A DNA stretch of 64,000 nt from Bacteroidota bacterium (lineage in GTDB: Bacteria; Bacteroidota; Bacteroidia; Chitinophagales; Chitinophagaceae): positions 203,738 through 267,737 of the forward strand of contig CANHGS010000003.1 of assembly GCA_947460595.1 (NCBI GenBank), read 5' to 3'. The translations under genes were made by a program, and so were the position numbers. The notes below the pieces were generated by a model, which saw only the letters and a list, made by a program, of their open reading frames with translations, did no database searches and had not been told where the DNA came from. Below are positions 1 to 8,705 of the stretch, piece after piece; positions within the stretch are counted from its first letter, which is position 1, and every line of letters begins with the position of its first letter.

Positions 1-505
1 TTTGTCTAGAAACTTCAATGGTACGGTCTAGTGCTTGCAAGAAATATTGCTGACGAACCACGTCAAAGTATTTGGCCATTACGGCCGCAATGGTATTTTG
101 AACTTGAGAAGCCAGTAATTGCTGATTCTGCTTTTCCAATTGACCCAAACGTTCACGAGTAGCTTGAACCCTAAGACCGTTATACAAAAGGACGCTACCC
201 GTTACATTGGCAGTAAGGTTATTACTACCCACATTGTTTCTTTTGGTATCTCGTATAGGATCGGGGAATTTTTGGTTGATGCTGGTAATGGTTTCATTGT
301 CATTGGCACCAGCTGTAACGGTTGGTAAACCACCTGCCACACCCGCACTATTATTGATAATGCTAATATCAAGACTGTTTTGGGCCAGTTGAATATCATA
401 ACTATTCTTCAGTGCCTGATTAATGGCGTCTGTAAGCGTAAGCCTTTGTTGCGATATTCCCTTTAATGCAATAGTGCAAAATAGGACCAAAAACAGTTTC
501 TTCAT
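1..505 (-). CDS. TolC-family outer membrane efflux protein, N-terminal part (runs off the window)
   Basis: The minus frame is open from an ATG at 505 to the window edge, giving about 168 residues. It starts with a signal peptide (MKKLFLVLFCTIALKGISQ), followed by LTLTDAINQALKNSYDIQLA, the usual first helix of TolC/OEP proteins, and later helical segments rich in Q, N and L (RERLGQLEKQNQQLLASQV). TolC proteins form the trimeric outer membrane and periplasmic channel of RND, MFS or ABC efflux systems. Any membrane-fusion and inner-membrane partners would lie outside the window. Family call is firm; the exported substrate cannot be inferred. Confidence 0.85.
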   Translation of the reverse strand, partial: MKKLFLVLFCTIALKGISQQRLTLTDAINQALKNSYDIQLAQNSLDISIINNSAGVAGGLPTVTAGANDNETITSINQKFPDPIRDTKRNNVGSNNLTANVTGSVLLYNGLRVQATRERLGQLEKQNQQLLASQVQNTIAAVMAKYFDVVRQQYFLQALDRTIEVSRQ

Positions 506-562
506 GCTTGTGAAATTACCAATGACCAAACAATGTCTCAAATAAATTACAGCAACGGGTGA

Positions 563-1279
563 TTAGCTCACCAAAGTACCTAAATCAGAACCTTCCACCA
601 CTTTTAAAAGGTTACCAGGTTCGTTCATATTAAATACAATAATGGGGAGTTTATTTTCCATGCAAAGCGTAAAAGCTGTCATATCCATTACTTTCAGGTT
701 CTTTGAAATGCACTCTTCATAACTAATTTTGTCATAACGAGTAGCTGTAGGGTCTTTCTCAGGATCAGCTGTATAAATTCCATTGACCCTGGTTCCTTTT
801 AAAATTACATCGGCCTTCATCTCTACGGCGCGGAGCGATCCGGCTGTATCAGTTGTAAAATAAGGGTTACCTGTACCGGCACCAAAAATGACCACACGGC
901 CTTTTTCTAAGTGACGCAGGGCTTTTCTACGGATATAGGGTTCAGCTACTTGATCCATCTGAATGGCAGATTGCAGGCGTGTGTAAACCCCAAATCGCTC
1001 CAGCATTGATTGCATAGCCATGGCATTAATCACAGTGGCTAACATACCCATATAATCGCCATGGGCGCGTTCAATACCGCTTTCTGCTTCATTCATTCCG
1101 CGATAAATATTTCCTCCACCTATCACTATGGCAACTTGAACCCCCTTATCTGTCACAGACTTAATATCTATGGCGTATTGTTCAATAATCTTAGGATTAA
1201 AGGGATCGCCATTGCGTTGGTCGCCTAACAAGGCTTCTCCAGAAAGTTTTAGCAGAATGCGTTTGTACTTTGGAAGCAT
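563..1279 (-). CDS. pyrH: UMP kinase
   Basis: 238 residues, the normal length for bacterial UMP kinase of the amino-acid-kinase fold. It phosphorylates UMP to UDP with ATP in the cytoplasm, a step of pyrimidine nucleotide synthesis. Visible motifs are [14 protein letters not shown] near the N-terminus (phosphate-binding Lys and Gly), [13 protein letters not shown] (residues about 49-61), the UMP-binding [13 protein letters not shown] (about 135-147) and VDP-like [11 protein letters not shown]. The ATG at 1279 gives a native N-terminus. In many bacteria it sits next to frr or tsf; here tsf lies about 1.4 kb upstream, separated by a GH5-like gene and a terminator. Confidence 0.96.
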   Translation of the reverse strand: MLPKYKRILLKLSGEALLGDQRNGDPFNPKIIEQYAIDIKSVTDKGVQVAIVIGGGNIYRGMNEAESGIERAHGDYMGMLATVINAMAMQSMLERFGVYTRLQSAIQMDQVAEPYIRRKALRHLEKGRVVIFGAGTGNPYFTTDTAGSLRAVEMKADVILKGTRVNGIYTADPEKDPTATRYDKISYEECISKNLKVMDMTAFTLCMENKLPIIVFNMNEPGNLLKVVEGSDLGTLVS

Positions 1280-1350
1280 AGTTGCAGTTATTTATGCAAA
1301 TAACCTTAATTTTTCACGAGCAACCAAAACGGATAGGTAAAACTAGGATT

Positions 1351-2445
1351 CTATTGGTTCTCAAAGCTGTTTAACCAAATTGATACCGCATTTAGTGGGC
1401 GCTTATTATCATCGATAATTTTAAAGGTTTTATCCAAATCCCAAATCATGGCCGGTATGCCAAATTGCCTCATGGTATTCATGACGTCTTTAAAATAATT
1501 TTCCCTAAACTTTAAAGGAATACTTGCTATTGATCCTGTTTCGGTACAAATTACTGGAACGTTGTTTATCATCATCCAATCATAAACAGATCTTATTTTG
1601 CCCTCTATAAAAGCTTGGTTTGCCTTTTCTGAATAATGTTCATAATTATAAATCATGTCTGAGCTCATTTTCCGTTTTGGCTTTGAAGGCATTTCTGCAT
1701 TTGAATAAGGAAAAGGAAGATTTGTAATATAAGTTTTATCAAGATCCCAAGCTGCACCTTGGTGCGTAAAAATATATGGTTCAAAAAAATGAAAGGCATA
1801 AATTATTTTAGAATCATTAGAAATTACTTTCATTTGTAGCAATGCATTAATCCCATTATAATTAGTAGAACCAATTATCCAATACCTATCCAAATCTTTG
1901 GGGCGAAGTAATGCCATCATCCCTCTTTTTGAATTGCGCCATTCTAGAACTTCTAGTCTTGGATCATTATACAATCCAAAAAACAAACGGTCATATCCTT
2001 TTCCTTTAAAATGCGCTACTATTTGACTCCACATGGCTGCAATTCTAATGGCTTCTTTTTGTATGTCTTGCTTTTTATAAATGGTTCCAGAATGATACGT
2101 GATATTTAAAACCATATTCTTTGATTCAACAAAATCAAAGATTTCTGTTAATACAAACAATAAATCTTTATCTATTTTATTTGTACCCGGTTTAAGATAA
2201 TCATCAAAAGAAACTGGTAGTCTAATTGACGTAAAACCAAGTTGATGCGCCAAAGAAATCTTATCAATCACTTGTTTATAATTAGCTAATCTGTATGCTT
2301 TCTCTTTCCAAAATTTTTCAAAATAGGAAATGTTTACCCCAGCTTTAAAATGATTAGCTACTGCCTCTTGAAAATCCGGGATTCTTACTTGAGCGTTGGT
2401 ATTGCAAAATAGCAATAGAAATGCAATACAATAAATAGTACGCAT
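1351..2445 (-). CDS. secreted glycoside hydrolase family 5-like protein with NDP in place of the NEP motif
   Basis: 364 residues with a signal peptide (MRTIYCIAFLLLFCNTNAQ). The fold is recognisable as a GH5 (beta/alpha)8 barrel: GFTSIRLPVSF (residues about 70-80), NITYHSGTIY (114-123), a segment IYAFHFFEPYIFTHQGAAW (215-233) typical of bacterial GH5 endoglucanase-like proteins, and the nucleophile strand VICTETGS with E302. The acid/base strand reads FFGLYNDP, so the Glu of the usual N-E-P is D161 (codon GAT). Either activity is altered or the protein has another role. It is a single gene between pyrH and the ribosomal operon terminator. Substrate unknown; a cellulase annotation would be too specific. 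Confidence 0.75.
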   Translation of the reverse strand: MRTIYCIAFLLLFCNTNAQVRIPDFQEAVANHFKAGVNISYFEKFWKEKAYRLANYKQVIDKISLAHQLGFTSIRLPVSFDDYLKPGTNKIDKDLLFVLTEIFDFVESKNMVLNITYHSGTIYKKQDIQKEAIRIAAMWSQIVAHFKGKGYDRLFFGLYNDPRLEVLEWRNSKRGMMALLRPKDLDRYWIIGSTNYNGINALLQMKVISNDSKIIYAFHFFEPYIFTHQGAAWDLDKTYITNLPFPYSNAEMPSKPKRKMSSDMIYNYEHYSEKANQAFIEGKIRSVYDWMMINNVPVICTETGSIASIPLKFRENYFKDVMNTMRQFGIPAMIWDLDKTFKIIDDNKRPLNAVSIWLNSFENQ

Positions 2446-2704
2446 GCATTAAATTAAAGTAAATGAAACTAGCAATATTTTGTTTGAATCTTGTGAGAAT
2501 AGATTCGTCTAAATGTACCGCTCATTTATCATATATGAATTGTACTATTCTGGCATATACTTTCATTAATACTTGTTTTAACTGGTTTTCAAAAAGTAGG
2601 TTATCAAGCCAATGTAACATATCAACTAATAAAAATAGATACACTCAGTAACAAAAAAAGGCTGCCTCAAAAGAGACAGCCTATATAAAAATATTTACTA
2701 GATA
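2446..2704. other. intergenic region between the GH5-like gene and tsf
   Basis: About 260 bases. The only clear structure is the tsf terminator at 2653-2682. A 62-codon plus-strand reading frame at 2463-2651 has no recognisable domain and coding-like composition is absent, so I do not call it a gene. Confidence 0.6.
2653..2682 (-). terminator. intrinsic terminator of the rplM-rpsI-rpsB-tsf operon
   Basis: Read on the minus strand, AGGCTGTCTC, loop TTTT, GAGGCAGCCT, then a run of seven T. The stem is nine to ten pairs with one mismatch and sits 22 bases after the tsf stop codon. Confidence 0.85.
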
Positions 2705-3544
2705 TTATCCTAGGGCAACGCGTACAAACTGGGTAACTTTTAAATCAGCGTTTACTGACTGCAAGTATTCACCAACAGTTTTGCCACCGTCTTTTACAAA
2801 AGCTTGGGCCAACAAAGTATTCTCTTTAAAGAATGCGTTCAACTTACCTTCCGCAATTTTAGCAATCATTTCGTCTGGTTTGCCAGCCATTTTAGGATCC
2901 GCTTTCATGGTTTCAACCACAATAGAGCGCTCTCTTTCAATGGTAGCAGCAGGAATAGCATCTGGATCAACAGCCAAAGGATTCATAGCAGCAATTTGCA
3001 TAGCTACGTCTTTACCAGCTTCAGCAGCATCAGCAGTAAGTCCTACCAATACACCCATGCGGTTTGCACCATGAATATAAGAAGCTACATAGTTTGCTTC
3101 AATGCGCTCAAATTTAGCAACACCAATTTTCTCACCAATAGAAGCCAATTTATCGTTGATTAGGTCAGACACCTTAGCACCATTAACCAATACTTCGTTT
3201 AGTTCTTCTGCGCTTTTTACGTTGTTTTCAACGGCAGCATCAGCAATACTTTGTGCAAAAGCAACAAAGTCAACGTTCTTAGAAACAAAGTCAGTTTCGC
3301 AGCTTATGCAAACCACAAAACCTGTTTTGTTATCAGCAGAAGTTTTTGCAATGATTACACCTTCTTTGGCTTCACGATCGTTGCGTTTTGCGGCAACTTT
3401 TTGGCCTTGTTTGCGCAACCAGTCAATAGCGGCTTCAAAATCGCCATTGGTTTCAGTCAATGCTTTTCTGCAATCCAACATACCGGCTCCGGTAGTTTGA
3501 CGCAATTTGTTAATATCTGCGGCGGTAATAGTTACAGTAGACAT
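2705..3544 (-). CDS. tsf: translation elongation factor Ts
   Basis: 279 residues. EF-Ts releases GDP from EF-Tu during elongation. The N-terminal UBA-like region ITAADINKLRQTTGAGMLDCRKAL (positions 6-29) and the TDFVSKNVDFVAFA segment (residues about 84-97; EF-Tu contact, Thr-Asp-Phe-Val) are both present, followed by the core and dimer regions. It is the last gene of the operon after rpsB (168-base gap) and is followed by a clear terminator. Length and motifs are ordinary. Confidence 0.97.
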   Translation of the reverse strand: MSTVTITAADINKLRQTTGAGMLDCRKALTETNGDFEAAIDWLRKQGQKVAAKRNDREAKEGVIIAKTSADNKTGFVVCISCETDFVSKNVDFVAFAQSIADAAVENNVKSAEELNEVLVNGAKVSDLINDKLASIGEKIGVAKFERIEANYVASYIHGANRMGVLVGLTADAAEAGKDVAMQIAAMNPLAVDPDAIPAATIERERSIVVETMKADPKMAGKPDEMIAKIAEGKLNAFFKENTLLAQAFVKDGGKTVGEYLQSVNADLKVTQFVRVALG

Positions 3545-3711
3545 ATATAATATGTTATTAAGGTTAAAAAAGATTTAACGGGGGCAATTTACACTGTCAA
3601 TTAATGCATCCCTGTTAAGAAAAAATGAAGTAGGACTCAATCTATAAAATATGGGTCATTATGCCTTGTTCCAGAGGAGCAACACGTAATGACCCAATCA
3701 ATTGATGCTTA

Positions 3712-4623
3712 CTATCGGCTTCCACCACCGCCAGCTGGGCGACGGTTTCCACTGCTTGGAACGCGACGCTTTGGTGCGCCACCAGGACCACCAGCAGGTG
3801 CACCTGAATTAGCTCCACCACCTCTTCTGCCACCACGGCCAGCTTCAGCTTGTGCTTCAGCTTCCAGGCGACGAGCGCGTGTTTCATTTTCGTTGTTGCT
3901 GTCATCTTCACCATCGTCATCTTTAGAAGCTTGACGCTCAGCCAAACCTTCTGCAATTGCTGCAATGATGTAGTTTGTGATAATGGCAATAGATTTGGTA
4001 GCATCGTCATTTGCAGGTACCGCAAAGTCAACCTTATTAGGATCGCTATTGGTGTCTACCATACCAAATGTGGTGATGCCCAAACGCTTAGCTTCTGCTA
4101 AAGCAATATGCTCATGTCCAATATCAACCAGGAATAAAGCAGCCGGTAAACGACCTAACTGAGCGATACCGCCCAATACTTTTTCCATTTTTTCTTTATC
4201 GCGACTTAAAGTCAAACGCTCTTTCTTAGTCAGGCTCTCAGCGCTGCCATCAGCCAACATTTTTTCAATGCTCTGCATCTTCTTAACGCTCTTACGAACA
4301 GTGTTGAAGTTGGTTAACATACCACCCAACCAACGCTCGGTTGCATAAGGCATGTTTACTTTCTTAGCACATTCGCTAACTATTTCTTTAGCCTGTTTTT
4401 TGGTAGCTACGAACATGATTTTTTTACCGCTTTTGGCAATTTGTTTCATGGCCGCTGCAGCTTCCTGCAAATGGTCTACCGTTTTGTTCAGGTCAATGAT
4501 GTGAATACCTTTCTTCTCAGCAAAGATGTAAGGCAACATCTTAGGGTTCCACTTCTTTTTCAGGTGACCAAAGTGTACGCCGGCCTCCAGGAGTTGCTGT
4601 TGTAATGAAGTGTTATTTTCCAT
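3712..4623 (-). CDS. rpsB: 30S ribosomal protein S2 with long acidic and Gly/Arg-rich C-terminal tail
   Basis: 303 residues; the conserved S2 core is about residues 1-230 (LLEAGVHFGHLKKKWNPKM, FVATKKQAKEIV, RWLGGMLTNF, DTNSDPNKVDFAVPANDDA). S2 binds the head/body junction of the 30S subunit near the mRNA exit. Beyond the core is a tail of about 70 residues: first acidic (KDDDGEDDSNNENE), then Ala/Glu helix, then Gly-Arg-Pro rich (GRGGRRGGGANSG). Escherichia coli S2 ends near residue 241, so the tail is extra. It lies 24 bases after rpsI within the ribosomal operon. Confidence 0.96.
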   Translation of the reverse strand: MENNTSLQQQLLEAGVHFGHLKKKWNPKMLPYIFAEKKGIHIIDLNKTVDHLQEAAAAMKQIAKSGKKIMFVATKKQAKEIVSECAKKVNMPYATERWLGGMLTNFNTVRKSVKKMQSIEKMLADGSAESLTKKERLTLSRDKEKMEKVLGGIAQLGRLPAALFLVDIGHEHIALAEAKRLGITTFGMVDTNSDPNKVDFAVPANDDATKSIAIITNYIIAAIAEGLAERQASKDDDGEDDSNNENETRARRLEAEAQAEAGRGGRRGGGANSGAPAGGPGGAPKRRVPSSGNRRPAGGGGSR

Positions 4624-4647
4624 TGTATGAGTTTGTTTAATTGAATA

Positions 4648-5037
4648 TTAACGTTTAGAGAACTGGAAGCTTCTACGTGCTTTCTTATGACCGAATTTCT
4701 TACGTTCAACACCACGTGGATCACGCTTCAGTTGACCGGCAGCTTTCAGTGCAGGACGCAATTCGCTATTCACTTCTAACAGCGCACGGGCAATACCCAA
4801 CTTAGCAGCTTCTGCTTGACCTTTCAAACCACCACCGGCGGCATTGATTACAATGTCAAACTTACCAATAGCTTCAGCAGTTTTCAAAGGCGCTTCTACC
4901 TGGTTCTGCAGGTAAACCAGCGGAAAATAGGCTTTATAATCCTTGTCGTTTACAGTGATCTTACCATCGCCCTTGCTGATGAATACGCGGGTAACAGCTT
5001 CTTTACGACGACCAACTGCGTTTTTTTGTTTTTCCAT
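4648..5037 (-). CDS. rpsI: 30S ribosomal protein S9
   Basis: 129 residues, normal length. N-terminal GRRKEAVTRVFISKGDGKITVN and the C-terminal basic tail GVERKKFGHKKARRSFQFSKR characterise S9 (uS9), whose tail ends with Lys-Arg at the P site of the 30S subunit. It is directly downstream of rplM (26-base gap), the conserved L13-S9 pairing. Confidence 0.97.
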   Translation of the reverse strand: MEKQKNAVGRRKEAVTRVFISKGDGKITVNDKDYKAYFPLVYLQNQVEAPLKTAEAIGKFDIVINAAGGGLKGQAEAAKLGIARALLEVNSELRPALKAAGQLKRDPRGVERKKFGHKKARRSFQFSKR

Positions 5038-5063
5038 TATTGTTTGTTTGGAATGTGTTTAAA

Positions 5064-5507
5064 TTAGAATTTCAGTTCTTTAGGTTGCTGAGCAGCATGT
5101 GGATGTACAGCACCTGCATAAACGAATAATTTCTTAACCATTTTGCGGCCAAGTTTGTTTTTAGGAAGCATGCCTTTAACAGCTCTTTCCATTAAAACTT
5201 CAGGACGACGCTTGATTAAATCTTCAGCAGCTTCCTTCTTTTGACCACCTGGGTATCCAGTGTAGTTCATGTAAACTTTGTCGTGGAATTTGTTACCAGT
5301 CAACAAAACCCTCTCGGCGTTGATGATAATCACATTGTCTCCGCAATCTACGTGAGGAGTGTAATAAGCTTTGTTCTTACCGCGAAGAACAGCAGCAATC
5401 TTTGAAGCCAAACGACCTACGGTTTGATTAGTGCCGTCTACAACATACCAATTATGTTGAACGGTAGCCGCGTTCGCAGACTTTGTGGTGAAATGGAGTT
5501 TGCTCAT
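5064..5507 (-). CDS. rplM: 50S ribosomal protein L13
   Basis: 147 residues from the ATG at 5507 ([13 protein letters not shown]). The frame is open 32 codons further upstream to 5603, but that stretch covers the promoter -7 box and two leader hairpins, so the later start is right. L13 (uL13) motifs: [63 protein letters not shown]. First gene of the rplM-rpsI-rpsB-tsf operon. Confidence 0.96.
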   Translation of the reverse strand: MSKLHFTTKSANAATVQHNWYVVDGTNQTVGRLASKIAAVLRGKNKAYYTPHVDCGDNVIIINAERVLLTGNKFHDKVYMNYTGYPGGQKKEAAEDLIKRRPEVLMERAVKGMLPKNKLGRKMVKKLFVYAGAVHPHAAQQPKELKF

Positions 5508-5524
5508 AATATTTCTTTTTAAAT

Positions 5525-5568
5525 GACCCGGTGCTATCCCACCGGTCTGATATCCCGATTTATTCGGG
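5525..5568 (-). promoter_or_regulatory. structured 5' leader of rplM: two hairpins
   Basis: Two inverted repeats lie between promoter and start codon. CCCGA/TCGGG arms at 5554-5558 and 5564-5568 enclose five bases. CCGGTG/CACCGG arms at 5528-5533 and 5540-5545 enclose six bases, extendable by two pairs across a bulge. No T-run follows, so a terminator is unlikely. An L13-responsive autoregulatory leader is possible; that is inference. Confidence 0.5.
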
Positions 5569-5571
5569 GGG

Positions 5572-5604
5572 CAAAGGTAGGGGCCAATAGGCCGATATTC
5601 CAAG
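5572..5604 (-). promoter_or_regulatory. promoter of the rplM operon
   Basis: On the minus strand the -7 box TACCTTTG (5572-5579) matches the Bacteroidota consensus TAnnTTTG exactly. CTTG at 5601-5604 lies 21 bases upstream as a near-match to the -33 TTTG. Confidence 0.7.
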
Positions 5605-5632
5605 CTTTTTGAAAAGTATTTTCACAGACACC

Positions 5633-5665
5633 TTTGTAACTGATTGATTTTCAATAATAATTTTG
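5633..5665 (+). promoter_or_regulatory. promoter of the amidohydrolase gene
   Basis: TTTG at 5633-5636, 21 bases, then TAATTTTG at 5658-5665. Both boxes match the Bacteroidota vegetative consensus. The start codon at 5737 leaves a leader of about 65 bases. Confidence 0.7.
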
Positions 5666-5736
5666 AATGATTTTTTAAATTAGGTACTCAAATGCTTGAT
5701 TTTGTTGGGTTTTAAGCACCTTTGGAAAAAGAATCC

Positions 5737-6900
5737 ATGGGTTTTTGCAAGTATCAGGCCGATGCCATTTTTACCGGAACCGAGTTATTAGGGGCAGATC
5801 AAGTCTTGATCATGGATCATCGCGGGGTGGTAGAAGCCATTGTGCCAGCCGCTGAAGCAGGGGAAGATATTCTATACCAAGCGGGTTGGCTAAGCCCAGG
5901 TTTTGTGAACGCCCACTGCCATTTGGAACTAAGCCATATGAAGGGGCTGATTCCAGAGGGAACGGGTCTGGTAGATTTTATCATGTCTATCTTAAGCCTC
6001 AGGCATTTTCCAGAAGACGAGATTTTGCAGGCCATCAGTGACGCAGAAGCATCCATGATCCAAAACGGTATTGTAGCCGTTGGCGATATCAGCAATAATG
6101 CCACCAGTTTTTTTCAAAAATCCAAGAACAACCTAAGCTGGCATAGTTTTCTAGAGATCAGCGGGTTCTCACCTCAGATTGCACAAATGCGTTTTGAACA
6201 GGGTCTAGCAGCATACCAGCAGTTTGAGCCCTTGCAGGGCGATGCTTTTCGGTTGAGCACGGCCGCACACGCACCCTATTCTGTGTCCAATGCTTTATGG
6301 GAATTAATGGCACCATATTATCAAGGCAAAACCACATCACTTCATAACCAAGAAACCCATTTTGAAGACGAATTTCTGAGTCAGAAAAAAGGAGACTTCA
6401 CCAGACTCTATGAACTATTAAAAGTAGATACCAGTTTTTACCTTCCCACTGGAAAAAGCAGTCTTCAATCTGTTGCGCATCATTTTGCAGAAGCCAAACA
6501 GGTATTGTTGGTACACGATACTTTTACCAAGGAAGAAGATTTGAATTTTATTGCCGCATTGTCTGAACTGCAGCAAACCCAATACCATTTTTGTTTATGT
6601 GTGAATGCCAACTTATATATTAATAAAGCCCTCCCACCCATTGAACTATTGCGTCAAAAAAACTGCAGCCTAGTCTTGGGTACCGATAGTTTGGCCAGTA
6701 ATCACCAACTGAGTATTCTTTCAGAAATCAAAACCATTCAAGCAAACTATCCTCAGATTCCACTTACCGAGATCCTGCAATGGGCTACGCTTAACGGCGC
6801 CAAGGCTCTTGGTTTTGACAAGCGTTTGGGTAGTTTTGAAAAAGGCAAACAGCCGGGGATGGTTTGGATTAAGGAAGCATCAATGCCTGACAACCATTAA
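5737..6900 (+). CDS. amidohydrolase-superfamily deaminase-like protein
   Basis: 387 residues from ATG 5737 (a TTG at 5722 would add five). Metal-dependent hydrolase of the cytosine-deaminase/SsnA/TRZ type: [17 protein letters not shown] carries the first His-x-His metal ligands, AAHAPYSVS the substrate/metal His region, LHNQE ([14 protein letters not shown]) and LLVHDTFT follow, and [12 protein letters not shown] holds the final metal-binding Asp. These enzymes deaminate purine- or pyrimidine-like rings; aminodeoxyfutalosine, methylthioadenosine and guanine deaminases belong here, and the exact substrate is not clear. It stands alone: the next gene ends convergently at 6902. Confidence 0.8.
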   Translation: MGFCKYQADAIFTGTELLGADQVLIMDHRGVVEAIVPAAEAGEDILYQAGWLSPGFVNAHCHLELSHMKGLIPEGTGLVDFIMSILSLRHFPEDEILQAISDAEASMIQNGIVAVGDISNNATSFFQKSKNNLSWHSFLEISGFSPQIAQMRFEQGLAAYQQFEPLQGDAFRLSTAAHAPYSVSNALWELMAPYYQGKTTSLHNQETHFEDEFLSQKKGDFTRLYELLKVDTSFYLPTGKSSLQSVAHHFAEAKQVLLVHDTFTKEEDLNFIAALSELQQTQYHFCLCVNANLYINKALPPIELLRQKNCSLVLGTDSLASNHQLSILSEIKTIQANYPQIPLTEILQWATLNGAKALGFDKRLGSFEKGKQPGMVWIKEASMPDNH

Positions 6901-6901
6901 C

Positions 6902-8218
6902 TTAAACAAGTAAGGTTGATTGAATAGCTTTGAGTAATGGTGTTGGAACTTGTTGTTCTTCTGCAAAGTATTCCCAACTGCTTACTTGAGTTTTGATCTC
7001 ATGAACTATTTCCGCAGGTTTTTTAATATTCATAGACTTTGCAACGGCTAATAAATCTTGTGTGGAAATCTGATCTCTTTGTCCATTCACACTCAAAGAT
7101 TGCCTGCTCACCCATGGGCTGCCGGGTCTATACGCATGGCAAATATCATACGCTGGTGATAAATGCCACTCTCCTGATTGATTCATGGTAAAGGCAAAAT
7201 TTTTGGTATGGTCATCACAGTTTCTAGCAAGCACATTAAAAACCATTCTCCGGAATAATTGTTCCGCTTCAGGATAGCTTAACCGCAACATTCGCATGGT
7301 TTGAAACAACTGTTCATAAGAATAAGCATTGATTTCTGTAAAATCCACATGCTGCATACCACAAAAACTCTGAACATGCAATTTGCCCTGATCTGGTATT
7401 CGGTCAAATCTTTTGGTCATAAAATGAGCCCTTCCATGTTCTTGTAATAAACTGGATTCCATCATATCAATGCCAGATGCCAACGCCATTTTGTAATAAG
7501 CCATTTCTACACGTCCATAACCGTTACTGGTTCCTAGTGGACCATCGCCCAAGCTCAGTTGCGTATCTACAACACCATCAAATTTGATTAACCAGTGGGT
7601 GAATCCTTTTGGCGCTTCTGCCTGCCCTGATCTTAGTTCGCCTGTTTGAGCGTTAAAGGCAATCAAAGCCTTGGCCCTTGCTCCTCCTGCTGAAGTTCCA
7701 ATTTTTAAAATTTGTGCAAGGGCTTTTTGCTCATCCGCTGATAAGTTGGTTTGAAATTCCTTTCTTCCTAGCATAATCTCTTGGGCAATATGTACCAAGT
7801 GATTCATTTCAATTTTAGTGGACGCCGCTCCTGCTTGTGGTTCAGCAGGTTCAAATTCCAAGGCACCCATGCCTCGTTTACCAATAAAACAAAGGGTCTC
7901 AACAGGGTTTAGGCTATTGGTGGGTCTACCTTGTTGCGCCAACCATGCATTGATAAGGGTGTTTCCATATTTATCTGGAAGCACATCGGACAAGAGTCCT
8001 GGTAATCCTTTGAATGTATTGCTTTGGCTTAATTCCTGAAAACTAAAGACCCTGCCTCTTGCTTGGGAAATGGGCATTTTTAGTGGCGCTAAATCTAAAT
8101 TCTGAGAAAGAAAAGAGGTCTCAAATTCAAAACTTCCTAGATGGGTAGTAGCATCCCATGCAATGGCACCAACCCTTTTGCCCCAAAGATGTATATAGGC
8201 AGCATCAATCATTACCAA
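6902..8218 (-). CDS. hipA: HipA-family Ser/Thr kinase toxin
   Basis: 438 residues, the full length of HipA toxins, which phosphorylate glutamyl-tRNA synthetase or related targets and cause growth arrest or persistence. Visible: N-terminal HipA_N region (VGAIAWDATTHLGSFEFE), the phosphate loop TSAGGARAKALIAF (residues 175-188), substrate-lysine strand THWLIKFDG, MTKRFDR, the catalytic loop RNCDDHTKN (D335) and metal-binding SPAYDIC (D358). All kinase residues look intact. Its start overlaps the end of the HTH gene by 7 bases, the usual hipB-hipA coupling. Confidence 0.9.
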   Translation of the reverse strand: MVMIDAAYIHLWGKRVGAIAWDATTHLGSFEFETSFLSQNLDLAPLKMPISQARGRVFSFQELSQSNTFKGLPGLLSDVLPDKYGNTLINAWLAQQGRPTNSLNPVETLCFIGKRGMGALEFEPAEPQAGAASTKIEMNHLVHIAQEIMLGRKEFQTNLSADEQKALAQILKIGTSAGGARAKALIAFNAQTGELRSGQAEAPKGFTHWLIKFDGVVDTQLSLGDGPLGTSNGYGRVEMAYYKMALASGIDMMESSLLQEHGRAHFMTKRFDRIPDQGKLHVQSFCGMQHVDFTEINAYSYEQLFQTMRMLRLSYPEAEQLFRRMVFNVLARNCDDHTKNFAFTMNQSGEWHLSPAYDICHAYRPGSPWVSRQSLSVNGQRDQISTQDLLAVAKSMNIKKPAEIVHEIKTQVSSWEYFAEEQQVPTPLLKAIQSTLLV

Positions 8219-8574
8219 TCTGCATTTGTTGACAAGGAATTATTTGATTGCTTGTTACTGGCTCTTTTTCTTTGGGCCCTTGCCTGTTTTGCCAATAACA
8301 AGGGACTTGCTTGAACCGGTCTTTGCAATTGTTTAAAAATAGACAACTGATCTAAGATCCGCAATACTTGAATCAAGGACAAAATAGTTCCTCCAGTCCC
8401 TTTCTCCAATAAACTAAGGGTTGACCTTGCTATTCCCGCTTGGTTGGCCAACTGTTCTTGGGTCAAATTTTGAGACAAGCGAGTTTCTTTGATAAAATTA
8501 CCCAGCAATGCCAAGAGGGCTTGATCACTTAAAGCATGCCATTGTATGGCTGTATGTTCATTCATCATTGACAT
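8212..8574 (-). CDS. hipB: HipB-like HTH antitoxin/repressor
   Basis: 120 residues with an XRE-type helix-turn-helix at about 25-80 (IKETRLSQNLTQEQLANQAGIARSTLSLLEKG). The C-terminal tail is basic and Ser/Asn rich. HipB binds HipA and represses the operon by binding inverted repeats upstream. Several ATGs lie within the first four codons, so the start is uncertain by three codons. A matching inverted repeat sits 55-91 bases upstream. Confidence 0.88.
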   Translation of the reverse strand: MSMMNEHTAIQWHALSDQALLALLGNFIKETRLSQNLTQEQLANQAGIARSTLSLLEKGTGGTILSLIQVLRILDQLSIFKQLQRPVQASPLLLAKQARAQRKRASNKQSNNSLSTNADW

Positions 8575-8602
8575 AGATAAACCATTTGATTGGCTCTTTT
8601 GT

Positions 8603-8665
8603 CAAAATTATGATTTTTGTATGATTATTCAGTCGTTAATTGATTTTTTAATGATTTACGACTGA
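8603..8665 (-). promoter_or_regulatory. hipBA promoter with inverted-repeat operator
   Basis: On the minus strand TAATTTTG (8603-8610) matches the -7 consensus. The inverted repeat TCAGTCGT (8629-8636) / ACGACTGA (8658-8665), eight perfect pairs 21 bases apart, covers the place of the -33 box. That is the geometry expected for autorepression by HipB. Confidence 0.55.
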
Positions 8666-8705
8666 TTTTTCAGACATAAAAGACGTTTTAAGCCATACAA
8701 GTTGA

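Noticed and set aside
2463..2651. Small plus-strand open frame after the GH5-like gene
   Set aside because: No homology recognised, no promoter, AT-rich random-like composition.
3642..4031. Open frame overlapping the S2 C-terminal tail
   Set aside because: It is a shifted reading of rpsB; Leu/Val/Gln-rich with no domain.
5064..5603. Longer rplM start at 5603
   Set aside because: The extension would be translated from the promoter and hairpin region; L13 begins at MSKLHF.
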